A stretch of DNA of 20,718 nucleotides, taken from NCBI GenBank assembly GCA_030598885.1, contig JAUVOZ010000015.1, positions 1-20,718 of the forward strand. The letters run 5' to 3'. Source of the stretch: Anaerolineae bacterium. Its GTDB lineage: Bacteria; Chloroflexota; Anaerolineae; Anaerolineales; E44-bin32. Below the pieces are notes generated by a model, which was given only the letters and a program-made list of their open reading frames with translations, was not told the DNA's origin and did not search any database. This document shows positions 8,801 through 15,511 of this stretch, one piece after another (position 1 is the stretch's first letter; the number at the start of each line of letters is the position of its first letter). The position numbers were made by a program, and so were the translations under genes.

Positions 8801-9187
8801 ACCCCTAGCTAAACCCCCAGCCAGAGCGACTAAAACCGCCTGCCATTGACCCAACAATCCAGCCGCGAGCATCCAGGGGAGCACACCGAACAACGAAAAT
8901 GCAGGACCCTTGGGCTCGAAGGGAATTCCAGATAGGACGATCCCACTTGGCAACGGCAACCGAATAAGTACAGCTTGTGATGCAATTGGAGATAATAGAA
9001 TGAGCGTAATCAACAAGGGCCAATGCCACTTGCGTTTCCCCCAATCTCCTTGTTTAGCCATGCGGCGATAGGCAAGGATGAGACCCAATATGGCCAAACA
9101 CTCAATGCCCACTAATATATAGCCGGATAACCTCACAGGGAACCCGAAATATGGAGTCCCTTCCCATCCCCATAACTCAATCGTCAT
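5855..9187 (-). CDS. membrane hybrid-sensor histidine kinase (7TM-Cache-HAMP-GAF-PAS-HisKA-HATPase)
   Basis: Inner-membrane sensor kinase of 1110 residues. About seven hydrophobic segments lie between residues 20 and 272 (20-40, 57-77, 95-127, 136-153, 168-188, 200-226, 252-272). An extracytoplasmic region of about 240 residues follows and looks like a double Cache sensor. Then come a membrane segment near 521-545, HAMP near 540-595, GAF near 605-765 and PAS near 775-865. The phosphoacceptor is His879 in SHDLRAPL. The ATPase domain shows NLIDNAIQYT, DTGVGI and GLGLGLAIV. There is no receiver domain. It diverges from the response-regulator gene at 9400, its likely partner, although cognate pairing is inferred from position only. 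The ATG has only a weak upstream GGGA. A candidate promoter gives a 5' leader of about 22 nt. The ligand cannot be read from sequence. Confidence 0.9.
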   Translation of the reverse strand: MTIELWGWEGTPYFGFPVRLSGYILVGIECLAILGLILAYRRMAKQGDWGKRKWHWPLLITLILLSPIASQAVLIRLPLPSGIVLSGIPFEPKGPAFSLFGVLPWMLAAGLLGQWQAVLVALAGGLARGGWETNHILTPLHMVLQAALVAWLIRRDYAEWPGQAARNPLISSLIGGLFLGLIQTVEQYFYSGGSLYDGLDYAFTFLGAILLAAVVESIFSGAICEIVRSSEVETWFTPQQLVVGPYNRSLAARLLTVFVILGAVASGVLLYGDWLLAQSSARDLVERQMRHTAVQAGGAIPYFIQTGRDLSRRISGEVSSLVTAEAHSPEELRGYLRADTFFNRLAVFDTEAQLLVTYPSEEDLTIEISHGLGVALKAVAKGVPEEVILEPLLKSQPRQIAFLWPIHPPESEQPLGVLVGWTDLSSNPLLSPVITSLENAFPGEAFLTDDRGLILLHPGVDEAVETFDFNLPPEEHVQVDTAPDGTRRLVFAYAIEGYPWRIVVTTPMREVQRQALQIAARLTLVIAFVGVVVVVMVYAISRRLTQPLRMMADVARSIARGDLAQPITAAGEDEIGQLAFSFEQMRRGLKARIDEMALLLLVSHQVTTSFELSTVLPPILTGIGRTTNSDFVRLALIPISDESRSSLEAYQAGEDPGNWAAIDSQVLALCQERGHFMLENPSRARAVIDVEALTESIESLTALPIKHEDEFVGALWLGNRVPHTFQPDEINLLSILASQLGVAIANSRLYHRAEQERMRLMAVLEGTPNVVIVVDRDGCISLFNPAAEALLGVEHGEVIGKPAADWLATPGLIELLLEPDQEMRTIEVEIDPGRVMFASVSDINPGGGGTSGRVCVLWDITHYKKLDSLKSEFVSTVSHDLRAPLTLMRGYATMLSMVGTMNDQQREFMNKILASVDQMDNLVDNLLDLGRIEAGMGLDLESVDIASLMTEIINGYRPQAANKQITLDVDVAEEMEAINVDPTLLRQAVSNLIDNAIQYTPAEGQVTVKVDQKGEQQLIIVQDTGVGIAPTDQARIFEKFYRARQREGDRQGGLGLGLAIVKSIAEQHGGRIAVESRLGVGSTFTLEIPIRSPLIDEDDANRTSGTNKKD

Positions 9188-9215
9188 ACGCGTCCCAAAT
9201 GTCTCAGTGTTGGTG

Positions 9216-9245
9216 ATTATAGCACCGGCGATTAAACCTACACAA
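9216..9245 (-). promoter_or_regulatory. candidate promoter of the membrane histidine kinase
   Basis: On the minus strand, TGC-TATAAT is an extended -10 with the hexamer at 9216-9221. TTGTGT at 9240-9245 lies 18 nt upstream and is a weak -35 (3 of 6). Initiation would fall near 9209, about 22 nt before the ATG. The remaining 150 or so bases up to the divergent gene at 9400 show no confident promoter for that gene and no clear operator. Confidence 0.55.
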
Positions 9246-9399
9246 CTAAACCGTTTCTGAGCAGTGATACAAATGGTAACTCAATTGTTCAGATAAACAG
9301 AATGGCTATGCGCAGTCCTCGTCCAGCCCTTCTTGCCCGGCGGTATTCTTTATGTTAGACTGCTCATCAATAGAATAGCGTTCTGCTGGAGTATGCTGA

Positions 9400-10548
9400 A
9401 TGGCAGATAGAATCCTTTTCATAGATGATGACATCGATACCTTGAAACTTGTAGGCCTGATGCTTGAACGGCAGGGATATGAAATCGCCGTCGCAAGCGA
9501 TGGTATATCGGGGTTATCAAAAGCAGCAACAGAGCTTCCAGACTTGATCCTGCTCGATGTCATGATGCCTGATCTTGATGGCTTAGAGGTCACCCGGCGA
9601 CTACGAGCTGACCCTGCACTGGCTCACATCCCAATTATCATGTTCACCGCCAAGACAATGGTCGATGATAAGGTAGCTGGTTTTGAAGCCGGGGTGGATG
9701 ATTATCTAACCAAGCCAACCCACCCCGCTGAACTAACCGCGCACGTCAAAGCCGTCTTGCAACGATCAGCCCAGGCGCGAACCGCCGGCACCGAGAAAGC
9801 AAACATAATCGCTGTGCTCGGCTCGCGCGGTGGAGTTGGAACAACAACGTTAGCGATAAACCTCAGCATCATTCTCCAAATAAGCGGTCATGATGTAATC
9901 TTGACCGAGTTCAATCCTGGTCGCGGTACGATTGCTCTTGAACTTAATATCCACAATTCGCTTGGACTTTCCACTCTGCTATCCCGCTCCTTAAAGGATA
10001 TCCACCTGCGCTCTGTCGAATCAGAAATTATCAGTCACTCCATCGGCATTCGTGTGCTGCCAGCTTCCTTCCAGCCCAGAGAAACCGAATTGGAGCAAGC
10101 TATTCCCCAGATGGAAGCGATCCTCAACAACTTGGCATCGATGTGTACTACCTTAGTATTGGATCTTGGTTCTGGTCTCAGGTCGTATGTCAAACCAATA
10201 CTCAGGCAATGTGATCGACTGATCCTTGTTGTGGAGCCTGTTTTCCCCTCCAACATTATGGGTCTTTCTCTGCTTGAGGAATTGGAAACCGACGGCATTA
10301 GTCGTCATAAAATTAGTATGGCGCTTGTCAACCGGATTCGGACCAGCCTACAGATTCCTTGGCGGCAGGTAGAAACTGATCTCGGAGTTGAGCTGGCTGG
10401 GATAATCTCGCCTGCACCAGAACAGGCGCATCAAGCCTCACAAGGTGGAATGCCGATCGTCCTCTCCCACCCCGATAGTCTAGTGAGTGACCAGTTTCGT
10501 AAGATTGCTCAGGGGGTCGCGGTTCACCTCAAACCCGAAGAAGGGTAA
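9400..10548 (+). CDS. response regulator receiver fused to CpaE/MinD-like ATPase
   Basis: Cytoplasmic two-domain protein of 382 residues. The receiver spans about 1-125, with acidic residues D9-D11, phosphoacceptor D53 in LLDVMMPD, T83 and K105 (TKP). A short linker leads to a MinD/ParA-fold domain from about 135. Its P-loop region, GSRGGVGTTT at 141-150, has the CpaE/TadZ shape. The signature lysine is Arg143, and the second Walker lysine is Thr148, so ATP hydrolysis may be weak or absent. CpaE/TadZ proteins position pilus or secretion machinery at the pole, but no tad genes are in this window, so that role is not shown. GGAG at 9388-9391 lies 8 nt before the ATG. The gene heads a run with a sirtuin remnant and a second kinase. 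Confidence 0.88.
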   Translation: MADRILFIDDDIDTLKLVGLMLERQGYEIAVASDGISGLSKAATELPDLILLDVMMPDLDGLEVTRRLRADPALAHIPIIMFTAKTMVDDKVAGFEAGVDDYLTKPTHPAELTAHVKAVLQRSAQARTAGTEKANIIAVLGSRGGVGTTTLAINLSIILQISGHDVILTEFNPGRGTIALELNIHNSLGLSTLLSRSLKDIHLRSVESEIISHSIGIRVLPASFQPRETELEQAIPQMEAILNNLASMCTTLVLDLGSGLRSYVKPILRQCDRLILVVEPVFPSNIMGLSLLEELETDGISRHKISMALVNRIRTSLQIPWRQVETDLGVELAGIISPAPEQAHQASQGGMPIVLSHPDSLVSDQFRKIAQGVAVHLKPEEG

Positions 10549-10553
10549 ATTGA

Positions 10554-10766
10554 TTGGTGACATATCCCCTCCCTGCGGTGAAGATAAAGCAGGCTGCTCA
10601 CCTGATTCGATCAGCTAAGCATGCTGTTGCTCTCACCGGTGCCCGATTGAATATCATTAATCGGGATCCAACTTTCCTCGATGAACGAGCGGACATAATA
10701 TTCCGTCAGGATCTGGTAGTAGTCCTGCCACACCTGACGACAGAGGTTATTGGTGAACAAGAATAA
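10554..10766 (+). pseudogene. internally deleted Sir2-family (sirtuin) remnant
   Basis: An open frame of only 70 codons. Residues 10-30 (IKQAAHLIRSAKHAVALTGA) match the sirtuin N-terminus up to the GAG of the NAD-binding motif. Residues from about 29 on (GARLNIINRDPTFLDERAD... VLPHL) match the sirtuin C-terminal end. Sirtuins are about 240-250 residues, so some 170-180 residues are missing: the rest of the NAD site, the catalytic His and the Zn ribbon. The join falls on a shared Gly-Ala, and the frame is kept. TTG at 10554 is the preferred start, 8 nt after AAGGG; GTG at 10557 is the alternative. Its 3' end overlaps the next kinase's start, so it may survive as a translation-coupling leader. 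It cannot be an active deacetylase. Confidence 0.8.
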
Positions 10767-12009
10767 ATCAGAACGATCGGCACGAGATAAATCCGCCATT
10801 ACCAACTATCCCCGTCTGCTTAACCGTTACGCACGCCTGCTTGAACTAACTTCCGACATGGTCTCGACACTCGATCTAGGGACTCTACTTCAGCATATTG
10901 TCGATGCCGCCAAGGAATTAACCGAGAGCGAAGAGGCTTCACTCTTGCTCTATGATCCACAGACTCATCTACTTTACTTTCAAGCAGCCACTGGACCATT
11001 AGATGAGAAAGACAAGCAAACCGCAGTTCCAGCGGATCAAAGCATCGCTGGTTGGATTTTTACTCATGGCGAACCACTCCTGGTTGAGGATGCAAAAACC
11101 GATCCTCGCTTCTTCCGGGAAGTCGATGTGCTGACCCGCTTCCAAACCCGATCCATCCTGGGTGTCCCTCTACACGCTAAGGATAAGACACTGGGAGTGA
11201 TTGAAGTCGTCAACAAGCGGAAGGGCACATTCCAAGAAATGGATCTCAAGTTGCTGCAATCCTTGGCTGCTCAGGCAGCAATCGCAATTGAAAACAGCCG
11301 CCTGTTCCAGCAAAGTGACTTGGTGGCTGAGATGGTCCACGAACTTCGAACTCCGCTGGCTGCCCTTACAGCTGCCGCTCATTTGATACAGCGGCATGAA
11401 TTGGAAGTAGACCAACGTAATAAACTTTGCCGAACGATCTATGGTGAGGTCCAACGGTTGAACGATATGACTACCGATTTCTTAGAGCTAGCGCGATTGG
11501 AATCGGGTCGAGTGCGCTTTGTTCGTGAGCCAGTCCTGCTTGAAGGACTAATTCGAGAATGTCTGGAGGTTATTCGCCCACAGGCGGAATCTGAGAGTAT
11601 TACCCTTGAGACCGAGATCGATCGCAGTCTATCTCCGGTTCAAGCCGATCGGAATCGACTAAAACAACTGCTCCTTAATTTGTTGACTAACGCCATCAAG
11701 TACAACCATCGCGGCGGACGGGTGCGGGTTCACCTCCACCGAAAAGGTGATGAGTTATTGCTAACTGTAGAAGATACCGGACGAGGCATCCCCTCCGAGA
11801 GCTTATCGCGCATCTTTGATCGTTTCTATCGAGTACCCGATAAAGAAGCTAGTGTCACCGGAACTGGCCTGGGGTTGGCGATCGCCAAACGGATTGCTGA
11901 GAACCATGACGGTAGGATTGAGGTCGACAGTGAACCTGGTCGAGGAAGCAAGTTCACCCTGCACCTACCAGCTGATGGGTCGCCGGCAACCTCGCCACCT
12001 ACAACATAG
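10753..12009 (+). CDS. soluble GAF-domain histidine kinase
   Basis: Sensor kinase of 418 residues with no membrane segment, so cytosolic. A GAF domain occupies about residues 25-180 and ends in the typical AAQAAIAIENSRLF helix. HisKA follows, with phosphoacceptor His196 in VHELRTPL. The HATPase domain shows the N box NLLTNAIKYN, G1 DTGRGI, FDRFYR and GTGLGLAIAK. No receiver domain is present. GTG at 10753 is chosen because AGAGG at 10742-10746 sits 6 nt ahead; the in-frame TTG at 10750 would leave only 3 nt. The start lies inside the last codons of the sirtuin remnant. It probably shares a transcript with the receiver-ATPase, so both this kinase and the divergent membrane kinase are candidate donors to that receiver. 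That wiring is inference. Confidence 0.9.
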   Translation: MNKNKSERSARDKSAITNYPRLLNRYARLLELTSDMVSTLDLGTLLQHIVDAAKELTESEEASLLLYDPQTHLLYFQAATGPLDEKDKQTAVPADQSIAGWIFTHGEPLLVEDAKTDPRFFREVDVLTRFQTRSILGVPLHAKDKTLGVIEVVNKRKGTFQEMDLKLLQSLAAQAAIAIENSRLFQQSDLVAEMVHELRTPLAALTAAAHLIQRHELEVDQRNKLCRTIYGEVQRLNDMTTDFLELARLESGRVRFVREPVLLEGLIRECLEVIRPQAESESITLETEIDRSLSPVQADRNRLKQLLLNLLTNAIKYNHRGGRVRVHLHRKGDELLLTVEDTGRGIPSESLSRIFDRFYRVPDKEASVTGTGLGLAIAKRIAENHDGRIEVDSEPGRGSKFTLHLPADGSPATSPPTT

Positions 12010-12017
12010 GTAGTCCC

Positions 12018-13742
12018 CTAACCACGCCGTCCGAATTGTCTTTCCAGCGCATCTACAGAAAGATGAATCATTGTTGGTCGCCCATGGGGGCATGTTCGTG
12101 GCGATTTACACCCCTCTAAATCACGTAGCAATTGTTGCTGCTCTGCCAAGGATAGGACCTGACCGGCTTTAATCGAGGCGCGTTTACATACCCGCGCGGC
12201 GAGGCGCGCTTCAAGTTCGGAAGATAAAGGCGTTTCATCCTCCTCGAAATCACCCACAACTACCCTCAGAGCCTGGTCAGGTGCGATCCTAACTAGCAAG
12301 ACAGGCAACCTGCGCAATCTAAAAGATCTCTCACCAAAAGGTTCAACGTCGAACCCTAGACGTTCGAGAACAGCAAGGTTCTCCTCAAGTAAAGACGCCT
12401 CGGATGGCGTGAATTCAACTGTAATTGGCTCAAGCAGGGCTTGCGACTCCACCGCTCCCCGATCGTGAGCCGCCATCAGCGCCTCGAATAACACCCGTTC
12501 GTGGGCCGCATGTTGGTCGATCAGGTACAATCCATCCGGACCTTCAGCAACTAAATAAGATGCTCCAACTTGCCCCACAGCACGGAGCAGTGGCAGTGCA
12601 CCTCCAGGCAACGCTGGTTGTAGGCTCTGTGTCGACCCAGGTTGCTCATCTATAGTTGGATGAGCCAACGCCCAATCCGGGCCGATCACGCTCTGCTTAC
12701 CCATTAATCCACTAGTACTCCAACTCGACCCTAAGTCGATGACCGGTGGCGGCGTTTGGCCCAGGAGTGTTGCCCGTACCACTCGCTGGGTGATAGAAAA
12801 GACCAGCTCCGGTCGGCGAAACCGTACCTCAGCCTTGGTTGGATGTACGTTTACATCCACCTCACCGGGGGGTATGTTGAGTAAGATGATTGCCAGAGGA
12901 TAACGTCCGACCATCAAGAGCCCGTGGTAAGCCTGGACCACCGCCGTTGATAGGCTTGCATCCTTAACCCAGCGGCCATTGACGAAGAAGGTCAAACCGC
13001 GCCGGCTACCCCGGTGTATCGAGGGGGGGCTGATGAAGCCTTCGACTTTCATTTTAGAGCCTTCCGCCGCCGGCAGATTTATCATCTGACGGGCAGTATC
13101 TACCCCGAAGACCGCCGCCACCACCTCCCGCCGATCACCGTTACCTGACGACTGGAATGTTTGCCGCCCTTTCTGGGTGAGACGGAAATGGATTTCAGGA
13201 TAAGCGATAGCGAAACGGGTCACCTGTTCGCTAATCCTGCGCCGTTCTGTGGTCTCAGATTTCAGGAATTCTTTCCTGGCGGGTACGTTGAAGAAAAGGT
13301 CCCTCACTCGGACTACAGTTCCCTGAGGTACGCCAATAGGCTGAGGTTCGCTGATCCGACCCCCTTCCATCACCAAGCGGTGGCCGTGCGGCTCCCCCTC
13401 CACCTTGCTGACCAATTCCAACTTAGCCACTGCACCAATAGACGATAGCGCCTCACCCCGAAAACCTAAGGTGCTGATAGCATATAGATCATCTGCGGTA
13501 CGCAACTTCGAAGTAGCGAAGCGGGCAACGGCTAACGGTAACTCCGCCGCCGGTATACCGATGCCATCATCTGCGACTTCAACCAATTCGCGCCCACCAC
13601 CCTTAACTAAGATCTCTATTCGGCGCGCTCCCGCGTCCAAAGCATTCTCGATCAACTCCTTCACCACCGACGCTGGGCGTTCTACCACCTCGCCAGCTGC
13701 AATGGCGGAGGCAACCTCATCAGGTAAAATTTGAATCGGCAA
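12018..13742 (-). CDS. mutL: DNA mismatch repair protein MutL
   Basis: MutL couples mismatch recognition by MutS to strand incision. The 574 residues contain the N-terminal GHKL ATPase with E29 and N33 in KELIENALDAGA, then DDGIGI, GFRGEALSSIGA and the FFNVPARKEFLK motif. A linker of about 60 residues follows. The C-terminal dimerisation/endonuclease domain has DQHAAHERVLFE near residue 410, fitting DQHA(x)2E(x)4E, and a late CPHGRP near 553. It is therefore a nicking MutL, as expected in an organism without MutH. The start is TTG at 13742, set by AGGAGG (13748-13753) 5 nt upstream. The protein N-terminus MPIQILPDEVASAIAAGEVV matches the family exactly, so no residues are missing. No mutS lies nearby. 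Its 3' end converges on the kinase with 8 nt between stops. Confidence 0.97.
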   Translation of the reverse strand: MPIQILPDEVASAIAAGEVVERPASVVKELIENALDAGARRIEILVKGGGRELVEVADDGIGIPAAELPLAVARFATSKLRTADDLYAISTLGFRGEALSSIGAVAKLELVSKVEGEPHGHRLVMEGGRISEPQPIGVPQGTVVRVRDLFFNVPARKEFLKSETTERRRISEQVTRFAIAYPEIHFRLTQKGRQTFQSSGNGDRREVVAAVFGVDTARQMINLPAAEGSKMKVEGFISPPSIHRGSRRGLTFFVNGRWVKDASLSTAVVQAYHGLLMVGRYPLAIILLNIPPGEVDVNVHPTKAEVRFRRPELVFSITQRVVRATLLGQTPPPVIDLGSSWSTSGLMGKQSVIGPDWALAHPTIDEQPGSTQSLQPALPGGALPLLRAVGQVGASYLVAEGPDGLYLIDQHAAHERVLFEALMAAHDRGAVESQALLEPITVEFTPSEASLLEENLAVLERLGFDVEPFGERSFRLRRLPVLLVRIAPDQALRVVVGDFEEDETPLSSELEARLAARVCKRASIKAGQVLSLAEQQQLLRDLEGCKSPRTCPHGRPTMIHLSVDALERQFGRRG

Positions 13743-13747
13743 AGGAA

Positions 13748-13753
13748 CCTCCT
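13748..13753 (-). promoter_or_regulatory. RBS supporting a TTG start for mutL
   Basis: AGGAGG on the minus strand lies 5 nt before TTG at 13742. No nearby ATG gives the conserved MutL N-terminus. Confidence 0.75.
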
Positions 13754-13765
13754 CTTAGTTGTTGG

Positions 13766-13794
13766 ATTATAACCCTGTCACCGACAGTTGACAC
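13766..13794 (-). promoter_or_regulatory. mutL promoter
   Basis: On the minus strand, TATAAT is at 13766-13771 and GTGTCA at 13789-13794 (4 of 6 to TTGACA), with a 17-nt spacer. The -35 lies over the -35 of the divergent promoter at 13788. The transcript would start about 20 nt before the mutL start codon. Confidence 0.65.
13775..13787. promoter_or_regulatory. dyad between divergent promoters (possible operator)
   Basis: CTGTC (13775-13779) and GACAG (13783-13787) form an inverted repeat around ACC. It lies in the spacer of the mutL promoter and directly abuts the TTGACA of the HAD promoter. The position suits a repressor site, but a 5-bp dyad can also arise by chance. Confidence 0.35.
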
Positions 13795-13816
13795 CCGTTT
13801 AGCCGCCATCTATACT
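13788..13816 (+). promoter_or_regulatory. promoter of the HAD phosphatase / CoA-transferase operon
   Basis: TTGACA at 13788-13793 and TATACT at 13811-13816 are separated by 17 nt, nearly the sigma-70 consensus. Initiation near 13823 leaves a leader of about 95 nt, in which I see no structured element. Confidence 0.8.
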
Positions 13817-13917
13817 GCCAACGATGTCTTGGATAACAAAAACACTCACAATTCAATTCCCTCCTCCCCAGTCACTTTCTGAGAAACACATATCTGGTTG
13901 GATGGTTATTGATTAAG

Positions 13918-14586
13918 ATGACTAGCTACCGCACCCTTCTCTTGGATCTAGATGACACGTTATACCCAAGCACTTGTGGCTTGTGGCAAGCGATCGGAGA
14001 TCGCATCCTGGCTTTCATGACTGAGCGTTTGGGTATCCCGGCCGACAAGGCTGATGCGCTGCGCGCTGAATACCTCCATTCCTATGGGACCACACTCAAT
14101 GGATTACGTATCCACTTCCAGGTAGACCCTTACGAATACCTGACTTTCGTCCACGAAATTCCTATAGACGACTTCCTTCAGCCAGACCCTAAACTGCGGG
14201 CTATGTTGGCGAACTTAACCCAAAAACGAGTTGTATTCACCAATTCAAGTCATTACCACGCCGAGCGGGTGATCCTTCGGTTGGGCATCGAAAATGAGAT
14301 TGACCAGTTGATCGACATTATCGCGCTGGATTTTACCAATAAACCTGAACCTGAAGCCTATCGGAAAGCGCTATCCCTCGCAGGAGAACAAAATCCAACC
14401 GCATGTATCATCGTCGAAGATCGGGTTGTCAACCTCATACCGGCAAAATCGTTGGGAATGACAACCGTGCTCGTCAGTGACGACCAGAGACATCCGCAAA
14501 TCGATTTCTACATCAACCGTATTTCTGAACTTACTAGTGTTGTACCCAGCCTCAATGATGGACCCCCTTCAAGTGAAGTTGGCTGA
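13918..14586 (+). CDS. HAD-family pyrimidine 5'-nucleotidase-like phosphatase
   Basis: Cytoplasmic HAD hydrolase of 222 residues. Motif I is DLDDTLYP with nucleophile D10 and acid D12. Motif II is FTNSS, the motif III lysine lies in NKPEPEAY, and motif IV is VEDRVVNL (a DR pair in place of the usual D-x3-D spacing). The helical cap after motif I and the DLDDTLYP and FTNSS variants match the SDT1/PHM8-like pyrimidine 5'-nucleotidase group (nucleoside monophosphate dephosphorylation); the exact substrate is not certain. ATG at 13918 is preferred. An in-frame TTG at 13909 is possible, and GGATGG at 13900-13905 is placed badly for either. It is first in a pair with the CoA-transferase gene 19 nt downstream. 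Confidence 0.85.
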   Translation: MTSYRTLLLDLDDTLYPSTCGLWQAIGDRILAFMTERLGIPADKADALRAEYLHSYGTTLNGLRIHFQVDPYEYLTFVHEIPIDDFLQPDPKLRAMLANLTQKRVVFTNSSHYHAERVILRLGIENEIDQLIDIIALDFTNKPEPEAYRKALSLAGEQNPTACIIVEDRVVNLIPAKSLGMTTVLVSDDQRHPQIDFYINRISELTSVVPSLNDGPPSSEVG

Positions 14587-14605
14587 AGCCTCGAGAAATT
14601 ACATC

Positions 14606-15430
14606 ATGAACAATAAGAAAATTATATCGCTTGAGGAAGCAGTCCACATGGTTGCCGGTGATGGTTGCCGCCTGGCTTTCGGCGGGGTGACCCTGTACCG
14701 TCGACCGATGGCATTCACCCTGGCGCTCCTCGCCCGCCATTCCCAAGAGTCTACCCCCCGCGATCTGACATTGCTCTGCTTCACAGCCGGGTTGGAGAGC
14801 GACATCCTAGTTGGAGCGGGTATGGTCTCCAAAGTACGCACGTGCTACTTCGGATTGGAAGGCTTTGGCCTGGCACCTCACTTCACAACCGCAGCCGGGG
14901 ATGGCACTATCGAAATCATCGAGGAGACGGAAGCTAGTCTTGCCTTCGGTTTACGAGCCACGCTCGCCGGTGTTGGATTCATGCCCTCGACTGCTTGGCA
15001 AGGCACTGACTTGCTCTCATTGAGACCCGATGTAAAACAAATAATCGACCCATATAATGGTGAACAATACACCGCCTTCCCAGCCATCACCTGCGACATC
15101 GCCGTGATTCACGCTCTGGAGGCTGACCCCGAGGGCAACGCGATCATCGGTGGCAATCAAGGTGTGGATTGTGAGCTGGTCTTTGTGGCTGAGAGGGTCA
15201 TTGTGACCACTGAGAAAATCGTTCCCCGTCTAAACAAAGCGGATATATTCGGCTTAGTTGTTGATGCGGTGGTTGAAACCCCAGGCGGTGCTTGGCCCAC
15301 CTCCTGCCACCCACTTTACTCCCTCGATGGCTTGGCTACCTTAGAGTACACCGAGACAGCAGGTAGCGACTCCTTTCCCACCTTATTGGCCACGTGGTGC
15401 AGCCGGCATGGTGTGGATTACCCAAGCTAG
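14606..15430 (+). CDS. CoA-transferase family I, subunit A (orphan)
   Basis: 274 residues resembling the alpha subunit of glutaconate / 3-oxoacid type CoA-transferases. GDGCRLAFGGVTLYRRPMAF near residues 18-37 matches the A-subunit GD...GGFTLYRKP motif, and FGLEGFGLAP, IEETEASLAFGLRA and PAITCDIAVIHALEADPEGNA follow in family order. The catalytic glutamate of these enzymes is on subunit B, and no B subunit gene is seen on either side, so the partner must be elsewhere or absent. A longer frame from 14477 would overlap the phosphatase by 110 nt and has no family match in its extra 43 residues; ATG 14606 opens just before the conserved start. Its Shine-Dalgarno is weak (GAGAAA). It is probably cotranscribed with the phosphatase. 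Substrate unknown. Confidence 0.82.
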   Translation: MNNKKIISLEEAVHMVAGDGCRLAFGGVTLYRRPMAFTLALLARHSQESTPRDLTLLCFTAGLESDILVGAGMVSKVRTCYFGLEGFGLAPHFTTAAGDGTIEIIEETEASLAFGLRATLAGVGFMPSTAWQGTDLLSLRPDVKQIIDPYNGEQYTAFPAITCDIAVIHALEADPEGNAIIGGNQGVDCELVFVAERVIVTTEKIVPRLNKADIFGLVVDAVVETPGGAWPTSCHPLYSLDGLATLEYTETAGSDSFPTLLATWCSRHGVDYPS

Positions 15431-15453
15431 TGTTTAAAGATTCACATAATTCT

Positions 15454-15459
15454 TATAAT
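15454..15459 (+). promoter_or_regulatory. possible -10 element before the S41 protease
   Basis: TATAAT in an AT-rich 81-nt gap between the CoA-transferase stop and the protease start. No acceptable -35 lies 16-18 nt upstream, so this is tentative; the protease may instead be read from the upstream operon. Confidence 0.35.
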
Positions 15460-15497
15460 TACATGGTATTGTTGCAACACATTTAAATTGATGTATC

Positions 15498-15503
15498 GGA
15501 GGT
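15498..15503 (+). promoter_or_regulatory. RBS fixing the start of the S41 protease
   Basis: GGAGGT sits 8 nt before ATG 15512. Frames opening at 15488 or 15491 would run through this site and can be set aside. Confidence 0.8.
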
Positions 15504-15511
15504 GGACAACG

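Noticed and set aside
9333..9356. TTGCCC / TATGTT as promoter of the receiver-ATPase gene
   Set aside because: The spacer is only 12 nt, too short for a sigma-70 promoter.
12010..12017. Bidirectional terminator between the soluble kinase and mutL
   Set aside because: Only 8 nt separate the stop codons and no hairpin with T-tract is visible there.
14477..14605. Longer start for the CoA-transferase
   Set aside because: It would overlap the phosphatase gene by 110 nt, has no visible Shine-Dalgarno, and the extra residues do not resemble the family.
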